A DNA stretch of 64,000 nucleotides, from the NCBI GenBank assembly GCA_001899235.1, contig MKVR01000007.1, positions 124,001 to 188,000 on the forward strand, given 5' to 3'. The notes beneath the pieces were generated by a model, which saw only the letters and a list, made by a program, of their open reading frames with translations, was not told the DNA's origin and searched no databases. Position 1 is the stretch's first letter; every line of letters starts with the position of its first letter. Source of the DNA: Nitrosospira sp. 56-18 (GTDB lineage Bacteria > Pseudomonadota > Gammaproteobacteria > Burkholderiales > Nitrosomonadaceae). Shown here one piece after another: positions 56,530-64,000 of this stretch. Both the position numbers and the translations under genes were made by a program.

Positions 56530-57929
56530 TCAAATGTCTCCGGTTCCGTACTCTTCTGCATTCTTTTTTTTATAGCTGCTTTAGCTTGCTCGGTAATATC
56601 TCCCATTTCGTCCCCAAAGAAGTTTGTTGGCCAGTTCTGAATATTTCCAAAGATATCGATCTGCAGCGGTTCGAGAGTGGCGGGCGTTTTTGAAATATTA
56701 GCGAAGTAGGCCGATACCTTCTCTTGCGATACTACGTCTTCCGCAATTCGCCGTTGCAAGCGCCGCAGAAAATGTTCGGAATGGGTTTCAATGATCAATT
56801 GAATATTTCTCTCTGTCCCGTTTTCTCTAGAGTTAATCACGTCGATCATCACATCGGCCAATGCCGACTGCGCATTTGGATGCAGATGAATTTCCGGCTG
56901 CTCCATGAGAATGATCGACCCTGCTGGTGCATAGAAACACTGTACCAAGACTGGTAGCACCTGCGATATACCAAAGCCAACATCCGGGAGATCCACCCAA
57001 TCCTTGGATCCTTTGGTGCGAACCTTAACTTCATATTCCTGCCGCTGCTCAGAAATTGGATCGACCTTGAATTCTTCGATCAAACTCATTTCCTTAAGCT
57101 TGATCGCAATAATTTCTTCAAAAGGCTTGGTAGAACGCTTATAGCCAAGACTAATTTTACGAGTTCGTGCTGCAAGGATGGCTGCAACCGTGTTCTCTCC
57201 CGCATAGCCGACACTTTCAGGCTCAATGCCAGTCCATGAATATAGACGCTCAGCTTTAGTGCGAAGCGGTCCCAAGTAACAGAGAGATCTGAACAGTTTT
57301 TCATTTCGTAAGTTCAACGCTTGTACGAAGTCGGCATTCTGATGGTAAGCAACTACCTCATCAGGAAAACCATAAAATCGAACGGGTGCTCCGGGATACC
57401 AAACACGCCCCTGTTTGCGCTTCAGAGAATAATTAGTGATTTCAACCTTATAATCTGATTTTGTGTCGGACTTCCTCTGCATTCCGAGTGAAAGTTGCAT
57501 GTTCTCACCCTCAACCAATTCATACTTAAGCTCATCAAGAACCAGAGTGTGTTGATCTTTATCACCTAATCCCACCGCCGCCGTGAAAGCCAGTTCGTTT
57601 CCAGAATACGCTTGACCTGATACCGGATCTTTGAACTTCAAAGCATCCGTCAACAACCATCGATATTCAAAATAGATCTTATTTGCCGGGTCACGGTGAA
57701 ATACCATTTCCTGATAAGACCCAAGCTGAACAGCCGAGTTTTTTCCTCCTGGATAAAAAACCGCCTTTCTGTCTGACGATTCGACGGTCTGCTTCAACAT
57801 CATAAGAAACTGACCAATACTCGATTTTCCCGAACTGTTGGCACCCAAGAATAAGGTAATGGGGGCCATGCGAATGGTGCCAGTATCCATCCAGCCCTTG
57901 AAATTTTTTATTCGTAATTGCTTGAGCAT
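56526..57929 (-). CDS. ABC-type AAA ATPase with DUF3696 C-terminus
   Basis: 467 residues. Starts MLKQLRIKNFKGWMDTGTI; Walker A GANSSGKSS (29-37); CYLGPLR (217-223); ABC signature-like VGFGISQ (317-323); Walker B IILMEQPEIHLHP (339-351); H-loop ETHSEHF (381-387); and a DUF3696-like end, IDIFGNIQNWPTNFFGDEMG (424-443). It belongs to the SMC/OLD-like ATPases that sense or hold effectors in anti-phage systems such as PARIS and Septu. There is no TOPRIM nuclease domain of its own. The start has GGAGAGGAATAA upstream. First gene of the three-gene operon. Confidence 0.85.
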   Translation of the reverse strand: MLKQLRIKNFKGWMDTGTIRMAPITLFLGANSSGKSSIGQFLMMLKQTVESSDRKAVFYPGGKNSAVQLGSYQEMVFHRDPANKIYFEYRWLLTDALKFKDPVSGQAYSGNELAFTAAVGLGDKDQHTLVLDELKYELVEGENMQLSLGMQRKSDTKSDYKVEITNYSLKRKQGRVWYPGAPVRFYGFPDEVVAYHQNADFVQALNLRNEKLFRSLCYLGPLRTKAERLYSWTGIEPESVGYAGENTVAAILAARTRKISLGYKRSTKPFEEIIAIKLKEMSLIEEFKVDPISEQRQEYEVKVRTKGSKDWVDLPDVGFGISQVLPVLVQCFYAPAGSIILMEQPEIHLHPNAQSALADVMIDVINSRENGTERNIQLIIETHSEHFLRRLQRRIAEDVVSQEKVSAYFANISKTPATLEPLQIDIFGNIQNWPTNFFGDEMGDITEQAKAAIKKRMQKSTEPETFE

Positions 57930-58443
57930 TTATTCCTCTCCCATCCTTGTTACCGCTAACTTCTTCTATTTCTCCGAATACGGATTCAAAACTAGAATCT
58001 GGCCTCCTTTCACAGCTCGACCTGATTGCTTGAAGGATCTTCACCATTGCAAAAATGTATGCCGCTGGAGTGATCGAAGCTCACGGGCTTAAAATTAGGG
58101 TATTGCCCAAGGGAATTCGCGAAAGGCTTAGACCAATGCAGATAAGTACCAGACCGCATGTACTATGCTCTCACTTCCAATTTTGAGCCAAAGGAGCTAG
58201 AGGACAAATCTAACGAATGATCGAGGTTTATATGCACACCTCTGCGTTAATCCAGGCCTGCTACTATCAATGCGCCCAATAACAACCTCAATTCTCACGA
58301 TGGATAGTGACCATCGCAACATGCCAAATAGATGTAATGATATGTTTTTTCGCAAATAATCCTATCGTGTCAACTCAGTCTCTGTAAATTTTATATAGTA
58401 TTTTTAACTACGCGCACGCTACTCCAGCTGGGTGATTAAGAAG
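57930..58443. other. 514-base gap between the ATPase gene and the TIR-like gene
   Basis: AT-rich. It must hold the promoter of the AAA-PIN-ligase operon. Several short minus-strand frames look protein-like (for example 58010-58159, beginning MRSGTYLHWSKPF, and a frame from 58047 containing EIEEVSGNKDGRG), but they overlap each other in different frames and none is recognisable. Confidence 0.4.
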
Positions 58444-59697
58444 TTATTCATGAGCAAAACGATTATCTTTTGGAACGATATCGACGCATGAATGAAACAA
58501 AATCCTCTTATCCTTGAACCGCTCACGCCAATTGTCGACAGTCTTCGGAAGTACATTTTTCCACTTGACTTGCGTGGTAAAATATCTGATGACATCATCG
58601 TCAATATAAGCAACCCATAATTCGCCAGTCATGCCCAGCATGACAATACCTTCCATAATCGTATATAGCCCCCGGACACCTCCACGTATTACTTTCGCAT
58701 GAAAGTCATCATCATTTTTGACTTCGTTCAGTTGTTGGAAGCGTTGACTCAAAGAGTCAAAATATTCTCCAGATATACTATAGAGGCGTGCCAGCTCAAG
58801 CTCATTTAACACCCCATGATCAAAAAGTGCATCTCTCTTGCGTGCGAATTCTCCCGCGAAAACTACCCTTGCTCCACGATAGTATGAGCAACTAGCGGTT
58901 TCATTGACTTTGATAGTTCGTCTACTGTTATAAATCTCTCTCCGAAAGACAACTTCACCAATCTCACCATTGTTCCCATTAGGTACTCGTGCATATGCAA
59001 CATCTGAAGAGACGATACAGGCATAGCTTGTAAGAAACCCCATATGGGCGCCGTTGAAAACAGACAAGTCAAATAAAAAACCGGCAGCGGCTACCTCGCG
59101 AATAAATAGCTGTCCGCCATGCGCTTGGTCCGAATCTTCTATCGCCCACTTACCCCACCATAGAGATACGTCGAGACCCGCGGGGAGAGAAATATAATTG
59201 GAGCTATCAATGACAGCCCTTAGGCCTGCTTCAAGCCTACCTTGCAATAGTCCTCGTGCTTCGGATCGATTTCCAGACTTTTCTCCGAATATATATGGGA
59301 TGACTCTACGTCCACGAAGATCAAATGGAAGCTCTTCTGGTCCGCCGAATACCGTGTTTTGAACTAGCAGTATTCGGTTCCAGCCTAGTTGCGCAACCGC
59401 ATATCCAAGTTCAACAAGGATATTCGGATTTGGTGTATGACGCTCATCTGAATCCTTGTTGATAATTGAAACGTCTGCAACAAAGACGTCAGCTAAAGCA
59501 ATTTTTTCAAAAATACTTTCGGTTATTGATGGCGAACCCGATAGACCTGCAGTGTCGCGATCAAGTACCGGCTCAATAGTTTCGGACTCGTCTTTTTTTA
59601 TACTCTTCAGCGCACGCTTTAGGGCTTCTTCAATAAAATTTCTGTTACCAACTCCGTCCAAATCAGATTGCCAAGAGTAAAAAATGGTACGTCGCAT
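58444..59697 (-). CDS. TIR-like (FYSWQSD) domain protein, possible defence effector
   Basis: 417 residues. The N-terminal ~140 residues have the TIR-like nucleotide-binding pattern IFYSWQSDLDG (5-15), VLDRDTAGLSGSPSITESIF, ADVFVADVSIIN (69-80) and NPNILVELGYAVAQLG (90-105), with E96 at the place of the TIR catalytic Glu, then ELPFDLRGRRVIPY. The remaining ~270 residues match nothing I know and may sense or bind. Related proteins are found beside CBASS/Pycsar-type and other defence genes. No cyclase is adjacent. It is upstream of and on the same strand as the AAA-PIN-ligase operon. Confidence 0.7.
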   Translation of the reverse strand: MRRTIFYSWQSDLDGVGNRNFIEEALKRALKSIKKDESETIEPVLDRDTAGLSGSPSITESIFEKIALADVFVADVSIINKDSDERHTPNPNILVELGYAVAQLGWNRILLVQNTVFGGPEELPFDLRGRRVIPYIFGEKSGNRSEARGLLQGRLEAGLRAVIDSSNYISLPAGLDVSLWWGKWAIEDSDQAHGGQLFIREVAAAGFLFDLSVFNGAHMGFLTSYACIVSSDVAYARVPNGNNGEIGEVVFRREIYNSRRTIKVNETASCSYYRGARVVFAGEFARKRDALFDHGVLNELELARLYSISGEYFDSLSQRFQQLNEVKNDDDFHAKVIRGGVRGLYTIMEGIVMLGMTGELWVAYIDDDVIRYFTTQVKWKNVLPKTVDNWRERFKDKRILFHSCVDIVPKDNRFAHE

Positions 59698-59820
59698 AGG
59701 TGTTCTGGTCTGTATATTGCCGTGTTAATGCTGATGAATGCAAGAATGATCAACATGACGTTGGGCATCAGGATATCCACATGCTATCAACCGACTCCCC
59801 AAGCATGCTTTTCCACTCAT

Positions 59821-60630
59821 TCAGTTCGCTGATGGCCTATCCCTATCGACATATTCTAGCGATGCCATCGTCTTGCGAGCGAAACACAGGTCCTCCCATG
59901 CCTTCGCCTTGGCGGGCAGCGTGCGCAGAAGATAGGCGGGGTGGTAAGTCACGATGACGGGAATGCCGCAATACCGGTGCAGCCTGCCGCGGAGGCTGCC
60001 CACTCCCGCCTCGGTACCCAGCAGGTTCTCCGCAGCCACTTTTCCCAATGCGATGATCAGCCTGGGCCTGATCAGTTCGATTTGCCGCGCCAGATATGGC
60101 TCGCATTGATGCGCTTCCTCGAGAGTCGGGTTTCTGTTGCCGGGGGGACGGCATTTCACGACATTTGCGATATATACATTCAGGCCGCGCTTCAGGCTGA
60201 TTGCCGCCAGCATATTGTCCAGCAGTTTTCCCGCCTGCCCGACAAACGGCTCGCCCGCCGCATCCTCTTGTTCCCCCGGCCCCTCCCCTATGCAGAGCCA
60301 GTCGGCATTCCTGTCGCCTACCCCGAACACCGTGCGCCTGCGCGACTTGCATAAGGAACAAGCAATGCAGCCTTCCACGCTCCGCTCCAGATCATCCCAA
60401 TGCATCCGCAGAATGCGCGAACGTCTGTCATCTGGCAGACCACCCGGATTACCGGGGCTGCCTGAGCCACTGCCGGCGGCAAGAGCGTTCCCGGATGCCT
60501 CATCAAGCTCCACAGGCACAATCCGGACCGGTTCTGGCTCCGTTATCCTGGCATGCCACAGCGGCGACAACCCCAGTTCCCTGAGTATGGCGTTGCGCCT
60601 GCCCTGCTTCGAGTTATCTGCGGGTGTCAA
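59821..60630 (-). CDS. Type 4 uracil-DNA glycosylase (Fe-S)
   Basis: 269 residues. Motif 1 is IGEGPGEQEDAAGEPFVG (114-131), motif 2 VIVTYHPAYLLR near the end, and cysteines C88, C91/C94, C160 and C176 are placed to bind a 4Fe-4S cluster (CIACSLCK ... NVVKCRPPGNRNP). Removes uracil from DNA. The N-terminal 80 residues form a low-complexity linker. Its ATG overlaps the rimI stop; tsaB-rimI-udg is an operon. Confidence 0.9.
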   Translation of the reverse strand: MTPADNSKQGRRNAILRELGLSPLWHARITEPEPVRIVPVELDEASGNALAAGSGSGSPGNPGGLPDDRRSRILRMHWDDLERSVEGCIACSLCKSRRRTVFGVGDRNADWLCIGEGPGEQEDAAGEPFVGQAGKLLDNMLAAISLKRGLNVYIANVVKCRPPGNRNPTLEEAHQCEPYLARQIELIRPRLIIALGKVAAENLLGTEAGVGSLRGRLHRYCGIPVIVTYHPAYLLRTLPAKAKAWEDLCFARKTMASLEYVDRDRPSAN

Positions 60631-61088
60631 AACACCAGTTCCATGACTAAAGAGTCTTCGCGCCCCCCCATTGCCGGATAATAGTCCTTGCGCCTGGCAA
60701 TCTGCTTGAAACCAATCCGCTCATACAGCCGCGCCGCGACATGATTGGATTCGCGTACATCGAGGAACATCGACCGCGCGTGCTGCTCCCTGGCAACATG
60801 GATAAAATGCCGCAACAGCCTTTCACCCCAGCCTTTCCGCTGCGCCGCGGCGGCTATGCTGAGCGTGAGCAAATGGGCTTCTTCCGGACCAATGATCATC
60901 ACGCCGTAGCCGAACAGGCGGCCATCCTGCTCCAGCACGAGGCAATGATAGCCGGAGTCGACCGAATCGCTGAAATTGCCGCGGGTCCATGGAAACAAAA
61001 AAACTTCCCGCTCGATGGCAACCACTTCGTCCAGGTCGGCGTGGCCCATGCGCCTGATTCGCGGCAACTCCTGTAATTGCGCGCTCAT
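60627..61088 (-). CDS. rimI: Ribosomal protein S18-alanine N-acetyltransferase
   Basis: 153-residue GNAT: MGHADLDEVVAIEREVFLFPWTRGNFSDSV, AHLLTLSIAAAAQRKGWGERLLRHFI (acetyl-CoA loop), FLDVRESNHVAARLYERIGFKQIARRKDYYP. Placement after tsaB, with ATGA overlap, supports RimI. Confidence 0.92.
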   Translation of the reverse strand: MSAQLQELPRIRRMGHADLDEVVAIEREVFLFPWTRGNFSDSVDSGYHCLVLEQDGRLFGYGVMIIGPEEAHLLTLSIAAAAQRKGWGERLLRHFIHVAREQHARSMFLDVRESNHVAARLYERIGFKQIARRKDYYPAMGGREDSLVMELVF

Positions 61089-61756
61089 CTTTCATTCTCC
61101 TTCAACGCCACCTTGTTACGGATATAAATGGGCGCCGCTTCCGCTGGATCCATCCCCGCCCCATTCATGAAGCGTGGTGCTGCAAGCCACGCGATTGCGC
61201 TTGCCTGGGGTCTGACACCGTGGATGACCTGGCTGATGCAGCCATTGTAGCGAAGGCGCAGCGCTTTTTCATGTACGGCAAAACCACTGCCGCAGCCAGC
61301 CCAGCCCACCCCGGATAACAGGGGCGCGTGGTGCGGGGAACACAGTTCAGGCTGGCTTTCCGTCAACCATTGGCCGCCTGACTTTACATAGGCTGCGTGG
61401 TAGATCTCGCCCATTCGCGCGTCGATAGCCGCAACGACCCGGCCGCCGCCTGTTTCCTCGGCCATGGCCTCGAGGGTGCAAATGCCCGCTACCGGAAGGT
61501 CCGCGCCGAATGCCAGGCCCTGGGCCACGCCGCAGGCGATACGCAAACCGGTGAAAGAGCCTGGCCCGGCGCCGAATGCTATCCCCTGCAACTGTGCCAG
61601 CTTCACCCCTGCCTCCTGCAGGACCCGCTGGATCATCGGCAGCAGCAGTTCGGAATGACGCTGCTTTGCAAGGACTTCGTAGCTCAGCGTCCGGCCATCC
61701 AGTAAAAGCGCAACCGAGCAATGCTCGGTGGAAGTATCGAGAGCGAGAATCCTCAA
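61085..61756 (-). CDS. tsaB: tRNA t6A synthesis protein TsaB (YeaZ)
   Basis: Partner of TsaD in threonylcarbamoyl-adenosine formation on tRNA. LRILALDTSTEHCSVALLLDG at the start, FGAGPGSFTGLRIACGVAQGLAFG and AIDARMGEIYHA are family motifs. Homology places the start at TTG 61756; an in-frame ATG at 61825 would add 23 Ser-rich residues and neither has a good SD. About 223 residues. Heads the tsaB-rimI-udg operon. Confidence 0.92.
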   Translation of the reverse strand: MRILALDTSTEHCSVALLLDGRTLSYEVLAKQRHSELLLPMIQRVLQEAGVKLAQLQGIAFGAGPGSFTGLRIACGVAQGLAFGADLPVAGICTLEAMAEETGGGRVVAAIDARMGEIYHAAYVKSGGQWLTESQPELCSPHHAPLLSGVGWAGCGSGFAVHEKALRLRYNGCISQVIHGVRPQASAIAWLAAPRFMNGAGMDPAEAAPIYIRNKVALKENER

Positions 61757-61920
61757 GGCTGTCGGAATAGGTAGCGAAAAAAAGATGGAAGGATACCGGC
61801 CACTTGAGCTACTGCTGCTCGCCATCAGCTAAAAATAACACTATTGCTGAGAACTATTGATCAATTTGGAGTACCATCTTTAATGTAGGTGTCACATTAT
61901 CATCATCTCAGGGAGGAGTC

Positions 61921-62361
61921 ATGAGCATCACGTGGATTCTTGTAGCAAATGCAAGCGCGGCCTACCTGTATGTAAACTATGGACCAAAAAAGGGACTACA
62001 AAAGCTCAAGGAATTCAAGCACTACGCCAGCAGGGAAAAAGTACAGGAACTTGTTTCCGACCGCCCCGGCCATAATAGAGGCCTTGGCAATGGCCGAGGC
62101 TCCTACATTCCTGCCACGGATCCAAAACAGCACCAAGCCCACAATTTTGCGCTGCAATTAGCCAGGGAACTGGAAAACGGCCGGGTAGCCAACAGCTATC
62201 AGCGCCTCATCCTGGTTGCTTCCGCTCCTTTCATCGGACTGATCAACAGCAGCCTGGGCGTCCACGTGAGAAATCTTGTCAGCGATACCTTCGAAAAGGA
62301 TTACACCAAAGCGAGTGAAAAGAATCTTTCACGACACCTCGAAAGCTGCATTTTCCTCTGA
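61921..62361 (+). CDS. Host-attachment family protein (baeRF/AtsE-like)
   Basis: 146 residues: SITWILVANASAAYLYVNYGPKKGLQKLKEFKH, DRPGHNRG, QHQAHNFALQLARELENGRVANSYQRLILVASAPFIGLINSSLG. Matches the 'protein required for attachment to host cells' family, related to eRF1-like baeRF proteins; the name stems from plant-associated bacteria and the function is unknown. Strong SD GGGAGGAG before ATG 61921. Confidence 0.82.
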   Translation: MSITWILVANASAAYLYVNYGPKKGLQKLKEFKHYASREKVQELVSDRPGHNRGLGNGRGSYIPATDPKQHQAHNFALQLARELENGRVANSYQRLILVASAPFIGLINSSLGVHVRNLVSDTFEKDYTKASEKNLSRHLESCIFL

Positions 62362-62422
62362 CAAGGTCGCCAATTTCAAGAAATCGGGAACTCCTGGAAA
62401 CGCCGCCGCATGAAAGTCCGGC

Positions 62423-63007
62423 CTATTCAGGGGTTCCAAGCAGCCAGCGGCCAACAGGACTATAGACAACACCCTCTCTTGTCTGTTCCGACCTGACCAG
62501 CAGCCACTCCCGCACTTCCCAGACGACCGGTTCTATCTGCCGGTGCAGCGCCGGACAGACCGCATCACGCATCAATGTGATATGCGGTTTGTATGCCCGC
62601 GCTTCCATTGAATATCCGATGGCCTCGATCGCCTTCCCCAGTTGGCCCACCAGCTCTTTCAGCGCCGGAGGAATCTCATGCAGCGCGGCATAAGCAATGC
62701 GATTGCGCTTCCAATAGCCTGTCTCCTGGATGACCAGTTCAAAAGATGGCCTGCCTGTCCTCGCGATTCCTTCCGCTGCGTGGCACAACGCCTCGAGCCC
62801 GTCATGATCGACGTTTCCCACGAATACCAGGGTGAGATGAATGTTCTCCGCCTTCATTCTCCTGCCGGTACAACCGGAATTCCGCTGCAAACCGCTTGCC
62901 ATTTCCAGCAACTGCTTCCTGACGGCGGCATCGGGCCATATCGCAAAAAAAACCCGGATGATATCCTCCCCCGCATATCCAGCTTGCCCAAGGGCCTCCG
63001 TCGCCAT
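62423..63007 (-). CDS. thpR: RNA 2',3'-cyclic phosphodiesterase ThpR (2H family)
   Basis: 194 residues with the two HxT motifs of 2H phosphoesterases: NIHLTLVFVGNV (about 55-66) and KPHITLMRDA (about 143-152), and start VFFAIWPDAAVRKQL. Hydrolyses 2',3'-cyclic phosphate ends to 2'-phosphate. Once named 2'-5' RNA ligase. Confidence 0.9.
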   Translation of the reverse strand: MATEALGQAGYAGEDIIRVFFAIWPDAAVRKQLLEMASGLQRNSGCTGRRMKAENIHLTLVFVGNVDHDGLEALCHAAEGIARTGRPSFELVIQETGYWKRNRIAYAALHEIPPALKELVGQLGKAIEAIGYSMEARAYKPHITLMRDAVCPALHRQIEPVVWEVREWLLVRSEQTREGVVYSPVGRWLLGTPE

Positions 63008-63054
63008 ATCTGAAGATCAGAATAGCCGTTCTCCCGCCACCCGCCAGACTGGAG

Positions 63055-63540
63055 TCATGAACCGGATGTAATCAGACATATTGCCTCCGCTTCGATACCT
63101 TCCCCTCTTCCCACGGGGCCAAGATGTTCCGCAGTCTTGGCCTTGACGTTGACATCTGCTGTCTTTATCCCGAGGTCCTGTGCGATATTGGCAACCATGG
63201 CGGGAATATAGGCAGCGAGTTTAGGCGCCTGCGCTATGACGGTTGCATCAACATTGACCACCTCGTAGCCATTTTTCCTGAGCAAGCCGCAAACGTTCTT
63301 CAGCAACACCCGGCTATCGATATTCTGGTAGCGGGAGTCCGTGTCCGAAAAATGTCTTCCGATATCCCCCAGTGCTGCTGCGCCCAGGAGCGCATCGCAT
63401 AGTGCATGCAGCAAAACATCGGCATCGGAATGCCCGAACAGGCCCTTCTCGTAGGGTATGGTCACGCCCCCGATGATGAGGTCGCGCCCCTCGACCAAGG
63501 GGTGCACATCAAAACCTTGCCCGATTCTCATTTTGATCAT
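63055..63540 (-). CDS. ispF: 2-C-methyl-D-erythritol 2,4-cyclodiphosphate synthase
   Basis: MEP-pathway trimer. [22 protein letters not shown] and [30 protein letters not shown] hold the metal Asp and His residues; [10 protein letters not shown]-like [14 protein letters not shown] ends the protein. ATG 63540 (MIKMRIG) is preferred since AAGGAAG precedes it; ATG 63531 is the alternative. Follows ispD by about 160 bases. Confidence 0.94.
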   Translation of the reverse strand: MIKMRIGQGFDVHPLVEGRDLIIGGVTIPYEKGLFGHSDADVLLHALCDALLGAAALGDIGRHFSDTDSRYQNIDSRVLLKNVCGLLRKNGYEVVNVDATVIAQAPKLAAYIPAMVANIAQDLGIKTADVNVKAKTAEHLGPVGRGEGIEAEAICLITSGS

Positions 63541-63701
63541 TTCTTCCTTCTTTCTCCCTGATCCTCGATCCTGCAAGCCGTTTCCGTGGAAGAGATAGCC
63601 ATTTTATGAAAGAAGCCCCGGCTCCTTGTGCGTCTTTCCATGAAATTCCCGCGCAAGCATGGGCAGCGGCAACAGGCAGCGGGGCAAGCACAAGCGATCA
63701 A

Positions 63702-64000
63702 TCAGTATGGATTCCTCAACATCAGCTCCGCCAGCGCCAAGTCCTGAGGATAAGTAATCTTGAGATTGCGCGCATCGCCCAGAACCAGCTTGGGTTGATA
63801 ACCCAGGGCCTCGATGGCTCCGGCATCATCGGTCATGGTCGCCCCCCCCGCCATGCTCAATGCCTCCACCAGAAGCTTGCAGCGAAACATTTGGGGGGTC
63901 TGGGCCTGCCACAGATTCTCGCGGGATTCGGTGCATGCCACGCGCCCCGACCCGTTGTTTCGCTTTAACGTATCCGCGACAGGAATCGCGAGCAATCCTC
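63702..64000 (-). CDS. ispD: 2-C-methyl-D-erythritol 4-phosphate cytidylyltransferase (partial, 5' end beyond window)
   Basis: C-terminal ~99 residues of Isp[78 protein letters not shown]. These are the CTP/MEP-binding and C-terminal signatures. Cut off by the right edge. ispD-ispF neighbours are standard. Confidence 0.93.
   Translation of the reverse strand, partial: GLLAIPVADTLKRNNGSGRVACTESRENLWQAQTPQMFRCKLLVEALSMAGGATMTDDAGAIEALGYQPKLVLGDARNLKITYPQDLALAELMLRNPY

Overview
The window looks like a betaproteobacterial chromosome segment of moderately high GC, most probably from a Nitrosospira/Nitrosomonas-type member of the Nitrosomonadales. That placement is an inference from gene order and protein style (cmk-rpsA-ihfB-lapA-pyrF, yciB-yciI-bolA-ppiC, DUF2863, czcICBA). 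No amo or hao gene lies in the window to prove it, and no tRNA or rRNA gene was seen.

Layout. 1-8 kb: housekeeping genes, namely plsY (cut by the left edge) diverging from folB, a CBS-domain protein, and a minus-strand block aroA-cmk-rpsA-ihfB-lapA-pyrF ending in an intrinsic terminator. 8-14 kb: cysteine synthesis (cysK-cysE), a zinc-ribbon/Sel1 membrane protein, an Lpd-like flavoprotein and two small membrane proteins. 14.5-25.6 kb: PBP1A, then a minus-strand run birA-coaX-engB-hemB, then glnS, trxA, rho and rpmE. 26-34.8 kb: an M48 lipoprotein protease, GDPD phosphodiesterase, alpha/beta hydrolase, pyrophosphatase, GNAT, intradiol dioxygenase, a Lon protease, a small membrane protein and a cupin. 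35-45 kb: metal and oxyanion resistance, with ChrA plus a DUF1259 protein, then czcI-czcC-czcB-czcA and a GlxA-type regulator. 45.4-54.4 kb: ABM protein, DUF2863 protein, yciB-yciI-bolA-ppiC, alr diverging from lplT, and lemA-ygcG-TPM. 59.8-64 kb: tsaB-rimI-udg, a host-attachment-like protein, thpR, ispF and ispD (cut by the right edge).

The region 54.4-59.8 kb is an AT-richer accessory island. It carries a frameshifted umuD remnant, a TIR-like protein (FYSWQSD motif) and a three-gene operon joined by two ATGA overlaps: a DUF3696 ABC-type ATPase, a PIN-domain nuclease and an ATP-dependent RNA ligase. An ATPase-gated RNase co-translated with an RNA-sealing enzyme matches no named defence system that I can recall, and is the best candidate for an undescribed system here.

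The other theme is small non-autonomous repeats. Family A (about 240-260 bp) and family B (about 345 bp) have terminal inverted repeats that begin with TTAA. Family C is a 61-bp palindrome. They do more than fill gaps: a family A copy supplies the start codon and N-region of the M48 lipoprotein signal peptide, a family B copy supplies the last codons and stop of coaX, and the family C palindrome supplies the stop of aroA.
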